Numbered from the stretch's first letter, positions 12,132-42,165 are shown. The stretch: 64,000 nucleotides of DNA from Heliopora coerulea (GCA_030142905.1 JASJOG010000254.1:367560-431559), one strand, 5' to 3'. Translations and numbers: made by a program. Notes: generated by a model not told the origin, from the letters alone.

Positions 12132-15100
12132 ATGGTTTCCAAGTCTAAAGGAGTAGAAGTAGCCACTAAAAAAAACGTTGAGGTATGTTTTCATACGACG
12201 GTAAATTTCAATCCGACAGAACCTTCGATAGGAATGCACAGCTACATGTATAACCATTTCTTTTAAAAACCAATTTGTAGATAAAATACGACATTCTTGA
12301 TAGTGAAGAGCTTCAAAATGAACTCAGAATTCTTAAAGACATCTTTAAGTCATCTTATGGTCCAACAGGAAGGTAAAACGCATAATTTGAAATTTATATA
12401 AAAACTATAACGTAAATGGTTTGAACCTGGGAGAATCGTGACATGTTTGAGGAAGTTGATCGTCCAGGTTAGTGTAGTCTTGAGAAAGACTGTTGGTTGA
12501 AGTGACTGACGTTTCGACAGCCTTAGCGGCGGTCATCTTCAGAATCAAGACCGCCGCTAAGACTGAAGATGACCGCCGCTAAGGCTGTCGAAACGTCAGT
12601 CACTTCAACCAACAGTCTTTCTCAAGACTACACTAACCTGGACGATCAACTTCCTCAAACATGTCACAAAAACTATAACGTTGGACCACTTGTGAATTTA
12701 GACAAATAAAACATCCTCTCAGACTGATGGACAGGATACCATAGATCGTGGGGAAAGTGAACACAACGGACTTGTTAACCTTTTAGGGGATCAATTCAAT
12801 TTTTTAAGGGATGAATTGATTGCAAAATTTTATCAACTGTGTAAATATTTGTATACCTTTGTGATATCAATATTTTTTCTGAGCATTTTAAGACGTCTGC
12901 TGGTTCAGAATCTTTTTCCTAAAAGTACTAATAGCATCATTTGTTGTACAGAAAGTAGTGCTAAGGGTTATAATTGAAATTTGGTGTGGAACCAATTAAA
13001 ATTTTTGTGGAAAAGATACCACTTGGACACTGGTTGAAAACTGGGTTATATTAGGTTATAAAACAATAACTTTACAATCATTGCCAATGTCAAAGATCTT
13101 CCCTCTCCTTTTTGGAAGCTGGTAGAAAGTAATAATTTCTTCTCATATGCAATCCACAGTTTTTTGCCCTGAAAGTAATTGAACTATTTACTCAGTTAGG
13201 AAGCACACTGACAAAATCTATCAGTAACTTTATACAACTAACATCCCCAAAGGCTACCACAGTTATGGTGTATCCTGAAATTGATTGCTTACAGTATTAT
13301 TATGAATTTTTGATCTCTTATGCAGGCTGAACCTTATTCAAAATGTGGCAGGAGGTCATGTGACAGCAACATCCAACTCGGAGAAGATACTTAATGGCAT
13401 TACAACTGTATCAAGTCCAGTAACTCGACTGGTGTTACAAGCAGTCAAAGGTCACCTGAGTAACTTCCATGATGGAGGATTGTTCACTGGTCTGCTCACA
13501 TTGGAGTAAGTACTTGGCTTTGATCTTTATACTTCCTGGGGTTACAATTTCTGCCTGGTTCATCTGTCACATCAATTTTCTAGTAACACCAATACCACTT
13601 TAAAATTCTATTTTTTCCTGTTGTTTAGGCTAATTGAGTCATCTTTAAAATCACCATTGCCAAGATATATGGCCATTGAAATCAATGAACATTCCTTGAA
13701 CCTAATCCTGGAATATCTACTATCCTCAAATTGCCCTCTTAAAATAAATGCTGATATTGGGAATATGCAGCAAATGCTTTGTGTTATAATATCAATACTT
13801 GGATCCAAATGTGCCACAGGGATAAATTCAAGTGAAGTGGAACATCTGGCAATCCTATTGCTTCGTGTAAGAATGCAAATCAATGTACAAACGGTGTTTA
13901 AAATTAATCTGTATTCAAAAAAGCCAAAATTACTGTATTTTTATTGGATAATCAAAGTGGCTTTTTTCTTGATTCAGGGTAATTTTGCTAATGTGTGACT
14001 GGATGAGCAGTGTAGGCCAGAAGTGTTTGTTCACAAATGCTGAAAGCTAAAAATCATGCCTTTTACTTGACCAATATAGTGCAATCTTCATTATTCCCTG
14101 ACATATGTGTTAGTCAACTGAAGGTTTTATTGTTCAATAAATTTCTCCTTTGAAATTAAGTTCATGGCAGTTACAGGTAGTTTTTCCCCACTTTATTGGA
14201 CTTGTTCTTGCACTTTACTTTTGATTTTGGAGTTGAAGGGGTTCTATGCACCTCATACTTGCCTAATTTGCAACCTGATGTGTCAGTATACTGTAATTTT
14301 ATTCAAAATGAATTCATTTTGCCTTCATTATTAAAAATAAGTGATCACATGGAGCTGAGTAAAATCAAAGTTTAATTTCAATTGCAGTTTTAAAGTTTTC
14401 GAATTGTCCTTGTAGCTTCTTGACCCAGGCAATTTAGTGAAACTTTCAAAACACTCAGAGATTTTATAACCTAAACCTTATAATTTTGTACAGGCTTACA
14501 TGATTACCTTGGAACAAAATCTGTGAAGCACATAATTTGGACTTCAGAATTTATTTCACCATTGCCAATTTGACCATGGTGTATATCATTTCATGGTAGA
14601 AAATGATACTTTTTAATACCTGATGATTGCAGTAACTAAATAATACTTTCTTCTTAGTTTTGGATTAAACTTTAGAACTGCAAAATGCATGGAAGTAAAA
14701 TGTCATGGTGTTTTTCCCTAGGGATTTTTAATGTGTGTACCAACTTCTGAAATGGAAAACAGCTCTGTATTACTTGAAAATTTGAGAATCCATGGTTGTG
14801 AAGGTGGAGCAATAAATGAGTCAAGGTTAATCCAAGGTGTTCTTTTGGATGTTAGATGTATTCCAGCAACTGAAAATTTCCATGTACGAATAGTAAAATA
14901 TTTTTTAGACATTTTCTGTCTTTTTTTTCTGTTCATGCAAAATTCATTTTTATCACTTACATTAAATTTCTTACAACTGATCTTATTTATATTTTTAATT
15001 GCATTCTTTCCTCTCTTCTCTCTTTTCCCTTATTTTTAATTTAGTCCATCAAATCCATTTGAATCCTGAAATCTTTTATTTTGTATTCTTACTTTATCTT

Positions 15101-17822
15101 TTCACTCACCTCTTCTTCTTTTATGCAAATCATTTACTGAACAGTCAAATACTATTCTCTGTAACATAAACATACTGTGCCATCACTGAGTCATTACAAA
15201 GTTGACATATCTTCAAAGCTATCCTTTCAGGAAGACCAGGATGAGAATATCAAGGTAGCTCTGTTTGATTCATCCTTGGCTGGAAATGTGGAAGACACAT
15301 GGTTTGATGGAGCACAAACAGAGTTATCAGATGCAGTCACTGACATTGAACTGGAAATTTTGGAATCAATGATGGTTATGGTGGACAAATTAATTAAAAA
15401 TGGTGTCAAGCTTTTGGCATGTCAGAAGGTTATACATCCGACTCTTCAGAGATATTTGATGAAGAAGGTAGTTTATTTCAATCAACGTACATGTTCAGTT
15501 TTTGACAGGGCTGTATTTACAGTGAATGGATCCAGTTAACATTCCAAATGTGTGCTCTGTAGCAACAATTGACATTTCTGTTACTGCTCAGGGCTACATT
15601 TTCAAAAATTTCAAGGTTCACTTAAGCCCACAGCAGATTTCTTTTTCCATCACAGACTAGCAACCAACTCACTTGACTGGGCAACATGAACAGGACACTG
15701 TGCCATACAATTTCTTTAGATGTTTTGTGGCTCTAGTTTGGATGTGAAATGGATGTACTCAAGCTTGGGCACTGCCTTGTATGTATATTTGAATCATAAC
15801 CCACTTTTGCCACTAGCCAGCAAAACCATTAAGATTCAATCTTGGTCCTTCTTGACAAAACTAAACCCTTTGAGTTTTGTGGCCAGTTTTTGCATTATTT
15901 TTGTTTTGGTTAACCCCAGACGATTTCTGAAAGAGTTTGTGGATTAACACTCCTAAGAGAAATTGAATCTTTTTTCTCTTTAGGGTCTATATTTTATTGA
16001 AAGGTTATCACTTTGCCATATTGAAGCAGTGCAACAGTTGACTGGTGCAACTTTACTAAGCTCATTTCAAGGGGAGATTGATTTAAACAGTTTTGGTTCA
16101 CTTGCACAGATTAAACCAATGGTAATTCATGAAAAGAGGTACAAGCAAAAGATTCTTTTATGCTTTCTTCTTGATTTATTAGATCATTATGACCTGGTTA
16201 CTAGTGTTAGAGCCTTCTTTACCTCCCAGCTGTCTCCTTCTGTTGAATGAATTTCTCTAAGGTTACCTAAGACATGACAGTATTAATCAGGATAGACAAA
16301 TTGACTTTTAACACCCAGACATCAGTCCTTCTCTGATGTATGCCAGTGAAAAAAAAATTCTTAAGAGTTCCCTTAATCAGGATGAGAATGAACAAGTTCA
16401 ACATTAGGCTGGTTATGGTGCCTAATAAAACATTTTCTGGGATATTACACAGTCAAGTTCAATTATTTTGTTAGTAGTGCTGTATCTTCTTCCTTGTAGG
16501 TATCTTCATTTAATTCCTAATCAAACTTCCGAGTTTGTTTCCACATTAATGCTGTGTGCCCCAGATGAAACAGCTCTGGATGAGCTCAAGTTGGTTTGCT
16601 CTACAGCCTTGAATGGCTTAAAACAACTTGTCTTTGATCCATTCCTGGTCCCAGGTGGTGGGTGCTTTGAAACAAACCTTGCATGTTTACTGATTCAAAA
16701 AGCACAAAATACTCATTTTCTCCAAGACCATGGCTGTAGTAAAGGTTTGTCAATACTGGTAATTAGAGTAAACTGAGTGAATTCAAATCAGGCCCAAACA
16801 AAATTGAATTTAAACAGTAATTCAATTTGCTTGCATTTACCTGTCCTACGAGTACTTCACTTATCTGTTACTATTGATGTAATTAAGTGGAGAAAGAGTA
16901 ATAAATGTCAGACCAGACTCAGATAATGCAATTAGGTACTATAAGCTGAAGAACTACAGATTAATTTTGTAAATAAGTAAACCTGAATATTATTAGAAGT
17001 ATCTTTGGGGTTGTCACACTACACTCTATTGTTCTCTTCTTATTTTTAGCACAGTATTTGAGTGGTTTATATTCAGTGGCATCTACATTTGCTCATATTG
17101 CCAGAAGTTTTGACCATGACAACTATGGCCACTTGGTTGATATGAAGATGCATCACCACTGGATCAGCCAATCAGTGTCTTCTCTGAAGTGCACAGAACA
17201 TCTTCAGAACTGCATGTGTTCCTTGGTAACTCCTGACCAGGACACTGAATGGTGTCTTACTGAAGAACTATTCTGTCAACCAATGGACAAATTTGGACAG
17301 AGAGAGTCAAACAGACATGGTTTAAGAACAGAGTACAAAAATTCCACACTTGACATTATGAACATGAAAGTGAATGGAATAAAAACAGCCTTTGAGACAG
17401 CTAATATTATATTGAGGGTAAAAAACTTTGTGAAAGAAACTGTTTAAGTAAATGAAATATCACATCCTATCAATGGTCTGGTACTGGTAACATTGCAGTC
17501 AAACTTAATATATATTGGTCATTAAACTGTATAGCTCTCCAGAAAAACTGGAGGTGCAAAACAGTAGTATAAAAACTAAACCAAAAAGATACTATATTTC
17601 CTTAAATTGTTGGCTGGCTATGGTTTTTGGTTAAAACAGTATGTAATCATTACTTAACTTTAACTCTAAGGAATTAAATCCTGTTCACACTCTCATATTT
17701 GTGACATACATATGAGCATTTTAGTTGCTCAAAATGTTTTGAACATACCTGTAACTTAAAATTTCATGTTTTTGAAGTTTTACCAAGGGAACAACCAGGT
17801 TCAAAGGATAAAACTCAGGTGA
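12132..17822 (+). CDS. MKKS: McKusick-Kaufman/Bardet-Biedl syndrome 6 chaperonin-like protein
   Basis: Group II chaperonin-like protein which, with BBS10 and BBS12, helps assemble the BBSome at the ciliary base. Exons: 12132-12182, 12281-12372, 13326-13505, 13629-13866, 14722-14883 (or to 14892, both in frame), 15231-15467, 15984-16138, 16500-16744, 17050-17417, then a short last exon, tentatively 17778-17822. The total is about 590 aa; human MKKS is 570. Family landmarks are 'SSYGPTGRLNLIQ' across exons 2-3, 'LACQKVIHPTLQRYL' in exon 6, 'HLIPNQTSEF' and 'DELKLVCSTALNGLKQ' then 'PGGGCFETNLA' in exon 8, and 'GIKTAFETANIILR' at the end of exon 9. As in other MKKS proteins, the ATPase signatures of true chaperonins are degenerate. 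Exon 1 is supported by position and phase only. The last exon is uncertain: another frame through the same bases also stays open, but would need a different junction. Intron 2 carries a fold-back element with ribozyme motifs. Confidence 0.9.
12508..12542 (-). ncRNA. Hammerhead ribozyme-like core (left arm)
   Basis: On the minus strand, CTGAAGA (12542-12536, fitting the CUGANGA core) is followed by a stem-loop with a 'GAC...GTC' base and 'GCC...GGC' upper part. GAAA (12515-12512) and then CGTC, a valid cleavage triplet, follow. Stem III would be only the self-complementary ACGT, so activity would need a dimer, as described for Penelope-type minimal hammerheads. The 5' strand of stem I is cut off by the inverted junction. 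Confidence 0.5.
12563..12600 (+). ncRNA. Hammerhead ribozyme-like core (right arm)
   Basis: Mirror copy of the motif at 12508-12542: CTGAAGA 12563-12569, stem II, GAAA 12590-12593, CGTC 12594-12597. It is in the sense orientation of MKKS. Stem I is truncated at the centre of the fold-back. Confidence 0.5.
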
Positions 17823-18498
17823 GTATAATTATTTAATTAAAAATAAGCATCTTATTTTGTAATTTAGGCTGCATCCCAAAACCATTTGGCTAGAGCTATG
17901 ACTTTGTATTTGCACAATCATGTGTATCAGAAGTAGTTTGGGCAGCAATTATTGTAGTTATTCATGGTGTAGAGATCTATTCACATAGTATTTCAGTAAA
18001 CCTGACAGTTTGTCCATATACAGATAGGAATTTGTCTTATTCTACATACAATAAGTCTGTTCATTACTTAGTCATTATAGACTTCCAAAATACAGTCACC
18101 AGCACCCCTTACCATGTCAACTGAACACAACTACTACAGAATGCAGTATTTCATTTTTCATTCAGATGTTTAAGTCCAAAAGAGACTATAATAATGAAAG
18201 CTCAGATTAACATCACAGATTTAAAAAAAGCATTCTCGCTGATTGGTACAGGCACATTTAGTACTAGATGAATCAAGGGGACTAGCCATTGTGTGTTGCT
18301 TGTAAATAAAAAGGTTGCTTGTATACTTGAAAGAATAGAAGGTAAATGCGTGGTATTCTATGAGACAAGAAAGGCTTCTTTTATAAGTACTGTGGTTAAG
18401 AACTGTTTTTATATTGTCATTCAATGATAAGACTGAAGATATACCACACTGGTTCAACTGATAAAATCCAAGCATGCCCAAATCTTGTTGCTTTGTGG
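17823..18498. other. Convergent 3' junction of MKKS and PPIL1
   Basis: About 680 bp between the tentative MKKS stop and the PPIL1 stop. No coding frame. The two 3' UTRs probably meet or overlap: the nearest plus-strand AATAAA (18640-18645) lies beyond the PPIL1 stop. Confidence 0.5.
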
Positions 18499-20939
18499 TC
18501 ATGAGTTCAATATGAAGACATTTTCAAGTGGCCTAGCAAAACAGAACAATAAGATTGCAGAAAGTATGTTTCAATGAAGATACACCAAGGCAAGTGTTCA
18601 ATCCACATAATAGTTTCAGGGATGAAATGACTCTAGTGTAATAAAGTTTATGGTACAGTCAATGCATTAGGCAACAATAAAAAGCAATGTGTCCTTTTTT
18701 ACAACACAAAAACTACATTACTAACATGAATGAGAGCCGAGCTCAAAATCTGAAGGTGTATACATGTAGACATCACATTTGCTGCTGAGCTAGGCTCTTA
18801 CTGGATCTTTCCTATCCATCCATGATTCCAACGTGGTAAATCCATGGTGACAGCAATTATCTTTGTGGATCATCTACTTTGAGCAAGATACTGTATACAA
18901 AGTTTTAAACTGGGCCAGGGGTTTAAGGGTCCAGCTGCATCACTTTGCCCAAACTTTGAACAAGTACCTGCTATGGGGCAACTGTCAGATGATTTTTTAT
19001 TCAGCAAGATGATGTCTGCTGGCCATGTTGGAACCAAATGGTTATGCACTATCTCTGTCAAACCATTCTTGCCAAGGATGGCCATTTCCATTTTGTTCTG
19101 GATAATGCCAGACAATATTATTCAAAAAAAGGAATGAGTTCAGCCTGCTATGTAGGCAGTAGTGAGTTAAAAATATTTTACAAAATTAATTAAGTCAGCT
19201 TCACCTGTCTGTGTCATCAGTAGCAACAAGTCCAATTCTTTTGACAACAGGTAGACCTGAACTAACTCTGCCAAAAATGGTATGTTTACCTGAAGGAAAA
19301 AATAGGGTAATTTTTATAGATCCCTTGCCCTTTTAATTTGATCAAACTACAATTCTGGAACTTTTTGCACATGCAAATAACAGCTTACCATCTAACCACT
19401 GAGTGGGTGCTAATGTTATAAAAAATTGACTACCATTGGTGTTTGGGCCACTGAAAAAAGAAAAAAAAAGAAAAACTATTGTAGGTAAACATTCCATTAC
19501 CATATGAAATTTCTTAATATTCTTTCCATCTAAGGTATATTAAGGTTGCTAATATAATAATTACATACAGTACTGTTACAGTACCTGTTTGCCATAGATA
19601 ATATTCCAGCTCCTGTATGTTTCAGTTCTCTGGTTAGCTCATCTTCAAATGTTGGACTAATTATATAATAACAGGATATAACACAAAATAACTTCCTTTT
19701 TCCAGTAATATAAACAAGCTGGTGCACACACTCAATGTTAGTGCTTGCTATCCCTTTGCAAGAAAAAAATTGATGACTTTCACATTGAAAATTTCTGCCA
19801 AGCAGAACTTAATGGAGTACTTGACTGCAGTTCCTTTTTAATAATCACTGTAATTAAATGTCTAGATATAATTAATAAAATTTTGTCTACGTGACAGTCT
19901 GTTTCTACAATTTTACATTTTCAGTTTTTAAAGCATGTACCAAGGCAGCAAAATCGCATTTAAAAAAGTATTGAGATTTTCTGGGTGATGCAATATTAGT
20001 GTAAGTTACACTTTACACATTCGAATGATGTAGTGAAAAAACAAGTAACTTATTGTTTTAAAATTTACCCGTATATTGATGCCCCTCCTCTACCAGTACC
20101 AGTTGGATCTCCAGTCTGAATCATAAAATCCTACAAAGGATTAATGCATGAATAAAAATCCGTACAAAGAAGAGTATATTTCTTTATGAAAAAAAGTTAA
20201 TAAGCATTTGTACCAAACAAGATAGAACATCCTGATAGAGTGTGTACACTGAAATTGAACTCAAAAAAATCAAGTGAAACATAATTCCAGTCCAAAAGAC
20301 TTGTTAATAACTAAAGTTCATCAGCTAAAATAATGCATATGTTTTGATGTTTTGAATATCATACCTTTATAACTCGATGAAACTTGCAATTATTATAATA
20401 ACCTCTTCGTGCCTGGTAAAATATAAAAATACCCTTATCTTTACTGCAGTCACCTCTCTAGCTTCCTGTGGGCCAGAGGATTGACATTATTCAATTCACA
20501 GACTTTTTTGCTTAATGGGTCTAAAATCTTTCCAGACATCACCAACTTTCTTGTATCTTATGCTTTACATTGCCATCCCCTCTTGGTAATTCTTGGTTGT
20601 TTTTTAATTTCAGGGTATAATAAACAGGCACAAGGTAAGCTGGTGAAATTGTACCACCTGCCCGAGAATGTGTAGAACAAGTATGCATAGATGTACATAA
20701 ACGCATGGTCAAAACGACTTGAAGAAAACGGGTGAATGTTATCACGTTAAAAGCCTACCAGCTCAGAAAAGTTCTTGCACGTTCTTGGAGTGTGCCTCCA
20801 GTACAGCTCACAAGTTATATCACCCTATTAAAAAATTCCAAAGAATAAAAATTTCGCTCTTAACGTAAGTAATACGTTATTTAAGAGGTTCTATTACCAT
20901 TGTTGTATGCAACGTGACATTTGGTGCTTGGTCCGCCAT
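18499..20939 (-). CDS. PPIL1: Peptidyl-prolyl cis-trans isomerase-like 1 (spliceosomal cyclophilin)
   Basis: Cyclophilin-fold prolyl isomerase that binds SKIP/SNW1 in the spliceosome. Exons: 20939-20898, 20824-20759, 20412-20365, 20130-20069, 19656-19585, 19450-19389, 19289-19205 and a short last exon 18532-18499. Phases agree throughout, giving 156 aa against 166 in human. Landmarks are 'CELYWRHTPRTCKNFSEL' (exon 2), '[20 protein letters not shown]' (exons 3-4, with the catalytic Arg of FHR and the Gln of FMIQ), 'FEDEL', 'GILSMANSGPNTNGSQFFIT' (exons 5-6), 'PTQWLDGKHTIFGRV' with the conserved Trp and His. The last exon encodes RPLENVFILNS and was found by phase plus similarity to the family's 'RPVDDVKI' end, so it is less certain. 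The N-terminus is shorter than in vertebrates. The gene is head-to-head with ANKEF1. Confidence 0.93.
18640..18645 (+). terminator. Possible MKKS poly(A) signal
   Basis: AATAAA on the plus strand about 0.8 kb after the tentative MKKS stop, inside PPIL1 intron 7 on the other strand. If used, the two transcripts overlap tail-to-tail. Confidence 0.3.
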
Positions 20940-21406
20940 TTAGAATTGAGAAGCTCGCAAAGACTTATGGCCCTTATGAGGACAAAGTAAGGGAACACAA
21001 ATTACTTTTGAAAACGCGAAGATAAGCTCGAAATTAAACTATTTTAAAAATAGGTGATGCCAAAGAAGTGTATTTCTACAAAAAAACTCGATGACTGATT
21101 GAGATACGTCCACTAAATTGCGGGAAAATCTTATTCACACAGATTGCTAAGTTTAGTAAGTCACCAATCAAAAAGCAAGAAATGATGTTCTGGACCAATC
21201 ACAGTTCTCTTTTCTTATGGCGATGATGAACCATGACAACGAACAGCCAACAACATGAAATGGCAAGCGACCAAGTGAAAATCTTTCAATGCTGAATAAT
21301 TCTTCGCTTTATCCCAAAGGGGACCATGTTTCAAGCTATGGTGACTTTAAAGGGTTGTTGTTTTGGGGAGCTATCTTGCTTTTAGCAGTAAAGGAAAGAA
21401 AAGAAA
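20940..21406. promoter_or_regulatory. Shared 5' region of PPIL1 and ANKEF1 (inferred bidirectional promoter)
   Basis: 467 bp between divergent start codons. No TATA box stands out. The call is by layout. Confidence 0.5.
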
Positions 21407-34278
<12,872 letters not shown>

Positions 34279-35308
34279 AAAGATCAAGCAGAAACAAGCA
34301 GAAATGGATTAGACCTGATTCAAGTTAAGAAAACATTTTACTGAAGTTACAAAAACAGTCCAAAAACCATGCAAATATCTCCTGTCAGAGCGCATCCCAT
34401 TGACCGATTGCTGCGCATTCTAATTTATCTTCACAAGACAAGTCATGTGTCAAAGTCCACAGGTGGGATTGACCTTACTTCATGAAGAAATTTCAGTAAA
34501 ATTCTGTGGTCCCTACGTACGGCTTCTCTTTCATGTTAGTGACATCTGCCATCATTTCGCCCAAGAAACTTAAAATTACTTGTCCTTCCACTTGAATTTG
34601 TTTGGTGATCAACAGTCGTTGTTTTACCGAGGTGGTCAATTTTCCTAACCATATATTGCTTATACCTAGTGTTACATGTGTATCAGATTTGGAAACATAA
34701 TATTCTTGTATTTATTCTTGTAACTTACATGAGCGTAGAGCTATTTTAACTTCACTTGAAAAAGAAAGCAGTTGCCTGCCTATCGAACTGTTATATCTCA
34801 ATGCCTCAGTGGAAAATCAAATCTTCCTCGTCGAACTGGGTGCTGAGAGAGTTTGGAGAGGTTGGGTGCTTTGTGGTCAAAATGGGCGTCATTGATCCTT
34901 TGCATGACCTAGTCACGTGGTACAAAGTCTACCTCAGTGGATGTTAAAGGTTTGTTGCTACGTCCAAAAACAGAAGCACGACAACCGTTGAAACATCATT
35001 TTCTTTAGTTTTGAATACCCTATTGTGTAACAAACCAACCAACAACGAGAGTTCTGAACAATGTGACCAAGTTGTAAAGGCACCGTTCAATTTAGGCCGA
35101 CGAATTTCAAATAGACCTTTTGGATTTAGAAATAGCTGTATTTTTTGTAAAGAAATCCATGTGATTCACTCATTGTTGGACAGTGTTTACCACTAGATGG
35201 CTGTTAGCGACCCTTTGTCTAGCAAACAATTTTCACCAACGTGTTAATATAGTCTCCTTCAAACAGATCGTATCACAGTTGATGTTAGAAATAGTTCAGC
35301 TCAGTTGT

Positions 35309-35314
35309 AATAAA
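35309..35314 (+). terminator. Possible ANKEF1 poly(A) signal
   Basis: AATAAA 1.03 kb after the ANKEF1 stop codon. It is the clearest canonical hexamer I found in this stretch. Confidence 0.35.
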
Positions 35315-36084
35315 ATTTAATCTGTGCAACGGTTTCCTGTTCACTGTATGACTGATCGACGTTAGCGGTTTTAGCGACTTGTTTAGAGCTCCTCTGTCTT
35401 GTGTGATGTACAGTATCTCCTGTCTTCTGTGTTTGCTTGTTCTTTGATATGTTGCGTCCGGCGCCCACGTTCACACAGTTTTCGGACTTCTAGGAGACCC
35501 TTAACTTTTTCCCGGAAAGGATATCTCACCATGACGAGTAAGATCGTCAGGCGTTAGCCAAGGTAAAATACTATAGAAGATCGATGATGTCGGTAAAGGG
35601 TTAATCAAAGGAGGCATTTGTTTGCACTGGCTAATCCCGTAATCTCCTTTCAACCCTGTAGTGCCTTAATGTATTGCCTGGTGCGACGTTTGTGTACTCG
35701 GTTTCTCTATGTAGTCTATCTGCATAAAAAAACTTTGCAGTCAACCCAAAAAGAGTTGACAAACCCAATATAAAGTTATAATAAATCACTTTTAGTAATG
35801 GCGTAGTCATGTGACGTGGGGTAGAAAACAGATCGCCATTTAGGATCTGGGAAAAAGCCATGACCGGGATAAATGCTTGAAATAAAGTTTTGCTTTGGAC
35901 GAAGTTCCTTGTCCTTTGAGTCATGGGACATTTTCAATCACCTCAGCAAAGGTATCCGTGCTATTAACGCTCTTACTACAAATAAACTGCGACATAAATA
36001 GAATGTCACTAACAAGGTAGAAAGCTCTGAAAGATTAACACATCTCTATACATTCGTGAACTCTTTCAAGGCGGGAGCTCTCCC

Positions 36085-36182
36085 CTTGACGAGTAAAATC
36101 GTCCAGCGTTACCCAGAGTAAAATAGTCTGGCTTTAGGCAGAGTAACATAATAGAAGTCTTATGCTGCTGGGAAAGAGTTAA
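36085..36182 (+). repeat. Dispersed short repeat (with copies at 35523-35612 and 37380-37447)
   Basis: Shared elements are 'acgagtaaaatcgtc', 'ggcgttagccagagtaaaa' and a terminal 'aagggttaa' or 'aaagagttaa'. All copies are non-coding. Confidence 0.5.
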
Positions 36183-36633
36183 AGAACGTTGTACACCGTT
36201 CTTGAGCCTGCAGGCTATTACAGCGTTGGGTTTGACCACGAAGGACGCCATTGACGTGCCCAATGTGACAATATATTACCTCATATTCAAACGTGTGTTC
36301 TTTCACGTAGACCTGCGTTGTAATTTTAAAACAAAGTGTATTCCTTGAAAGGAACGTTCTCTCTGTCATTGTTTCTCGTACTAATCTAATTATCTCCTGG
36401 ATGCTTCACAGTTCTTTCTGGGAAACTAAAAATAGATTATTTTGATTCATACACCATTTCCGTTGAAAAACCTTTGTGTAGCAACGTTTAACGAAAAAAC
36501 ACACGGTTTCGCTGTTGGGCTTCGCAAATATTTGGCATTTTGTTCCTTTGATATTTGCGTTTAAATAACAAACTCGAAAACAATTTTCTATTTGTTCCTT
36601 GTAGTCTCTGACAGAGTTTTTACAATCGCCTAA

Positions 36634-36930
36634 ATCATAATTTTCTTCCGTCTCAGGGCAATTGAAACCGGCTTCATTCCAATCTCAGCACTGGAGGATT
36701 CTTCAAGGCCTTCATCTCCTGCTCCAGTTATAATCATAACTGATTACAACATTTCACCGTGGTCAGACGTTTCCGAAGAGTACGCGATCAATAACGACGA
36801 TTTCGTGGTTAGTACCGAAAGAATCTTTGTTTTCATTCCCATGAAGCGATATCTCCACACAGAAGTTTCCTTCGAAATAGTTCGCCCGGAAACCTTTCAT
36901 GATTTATTCTTCTCTCAAAATTGGCAATAA
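36634..36930 (+). other. Orphan open frame, possible exon
   Basis: A frame of about 98 codons without an early ATG runs from just after a TAA to TAA 36928-36930. It crosses a good acceptor 'ccgtctcag' (ending 36657), and a weak donor 'gttagt' follows codon GTG near 36807. The peptide is acidic and proline/serine-rich ('PISALEDSSRPSSPAPVII'). It could be a terminal exon of a gene not otherwise visible. It does not fit ANKEF1 exon 18: phase 0 would hit TGA. I do not recognise it. Confidence 0.25.
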
Positions 36931-37019
36931 TCTGCAAAACAGGCAAACATTTGAGACTTCTTTGACTTTCTAGCGAAGAGTTTTTGATAAAGTAATAATG
37001 TAAATGGTACTAATCCGGG

Positions 37020-37240
37020 GGAATACGTACATGTTGACGATGGTAGATCGTCCAGATTAGTGTGGTTTTGAGACTGTTGGTGACTGACGTTTCGTCTACT
37101 TCAGCGCGGTCATCTTCAGAGTGGAGTGAGATAATATCAAGGCAGGCTGAACTGTACATTCCCATAGACATTTCGCGAGATTTACGTATTTCGTCCGAAA
37201 TTTTTTTCTCAGAGGAACTAGGCTTCAAAACCACGGTTTC
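37020..37240 (-). mobile_element. Penelope-like element fragment with hammerhead core
   Basis: On the minus strand the core CTGAAGA (37119-37113), a stem II region, GAAA (37093-37090) and CGTC are followed by sequence matching the fold-back at 12438-12667. Stem I here has three base pairs (ACT with AGT) next to the core. The upstream minus-strand frame is a short remnant only. Confidence 0.55.
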
Positions 37241-37755
37241 TTAACGGAGCAAGAATTTAGGGACGCGCAAGGGCATCATAGATCTTCAAGGGCACTCACA
37301 CTAACAAAACTGAAAGACCAGACCATGTTTAACTTTCTACATCGATCCAGGGATAAATTAACGATAGGATACATTTTAACCCTTTCCTGTCCAAGACGTC
37401 TCCCCTTAACGAGTAAAATCGTCTGGCGTTGGCCAGAGTAAAATTACAAAGTTGGGTACCGAGCGGGGAGTTTTAAATCATACTCCCAAAGTAAACGATC
37501 AGTTCCCCCAACACGATTACTTAGACAATCCTTTCGAGAATTCTCTTCAAATTCCTTTACTTTTAAAATTCCATACCTGTTTCTTTACATATTGATAACT
37601 TAAGTTTCGATGCTCAATTTACATTTTTATGAAAGTCTTGTAGACAAAAACTTTAAAATAGATTAAAAATTCGCTCTGCAAAGAACCCCAAGATAGAATT
37701 CTTTGTTTTCTGATAAATACCAAACTATTTACAAAGACAAAGCCACCAGGTGAGC

Positions 37756-42165
<4,410 letters not shown>

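Larger units (their letters stand above)
12438..12667. mobile_element. Fold-back Penelope-like element end (two inverted arms)
   Basis: Two nearly identical 106-bp inverted arms (12438-12543 and 12562-12667) flank an 18-bp centre. Each arm carries a hammerhead-type core pointing outward. A half copy of the same family lies at about 37030-37130. The arms lie inside MKKS intron 2, where a transcript could fold into a hairpin of over 100 bp. I assign it to Penelope-like elements by similarity of its core to the GIY-YIG-associated ends elsewhere in the window. Confidence 0.65.
34279..37755. other. Convergent spacer between ANKEF1 and DOT1L
   Basis: Holds the ANKEF1 3' UTR (AATAAA at 35309-35314 is a likely end), then three copies of a dispersed short repeat (about 35523, 36085 and 37380), an unexplained open frame at 36634-36930, and a half Penelope-like fragment with a hammerhead motif at about 37020-37240. 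No other gene seen. Confidence 0.6.
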
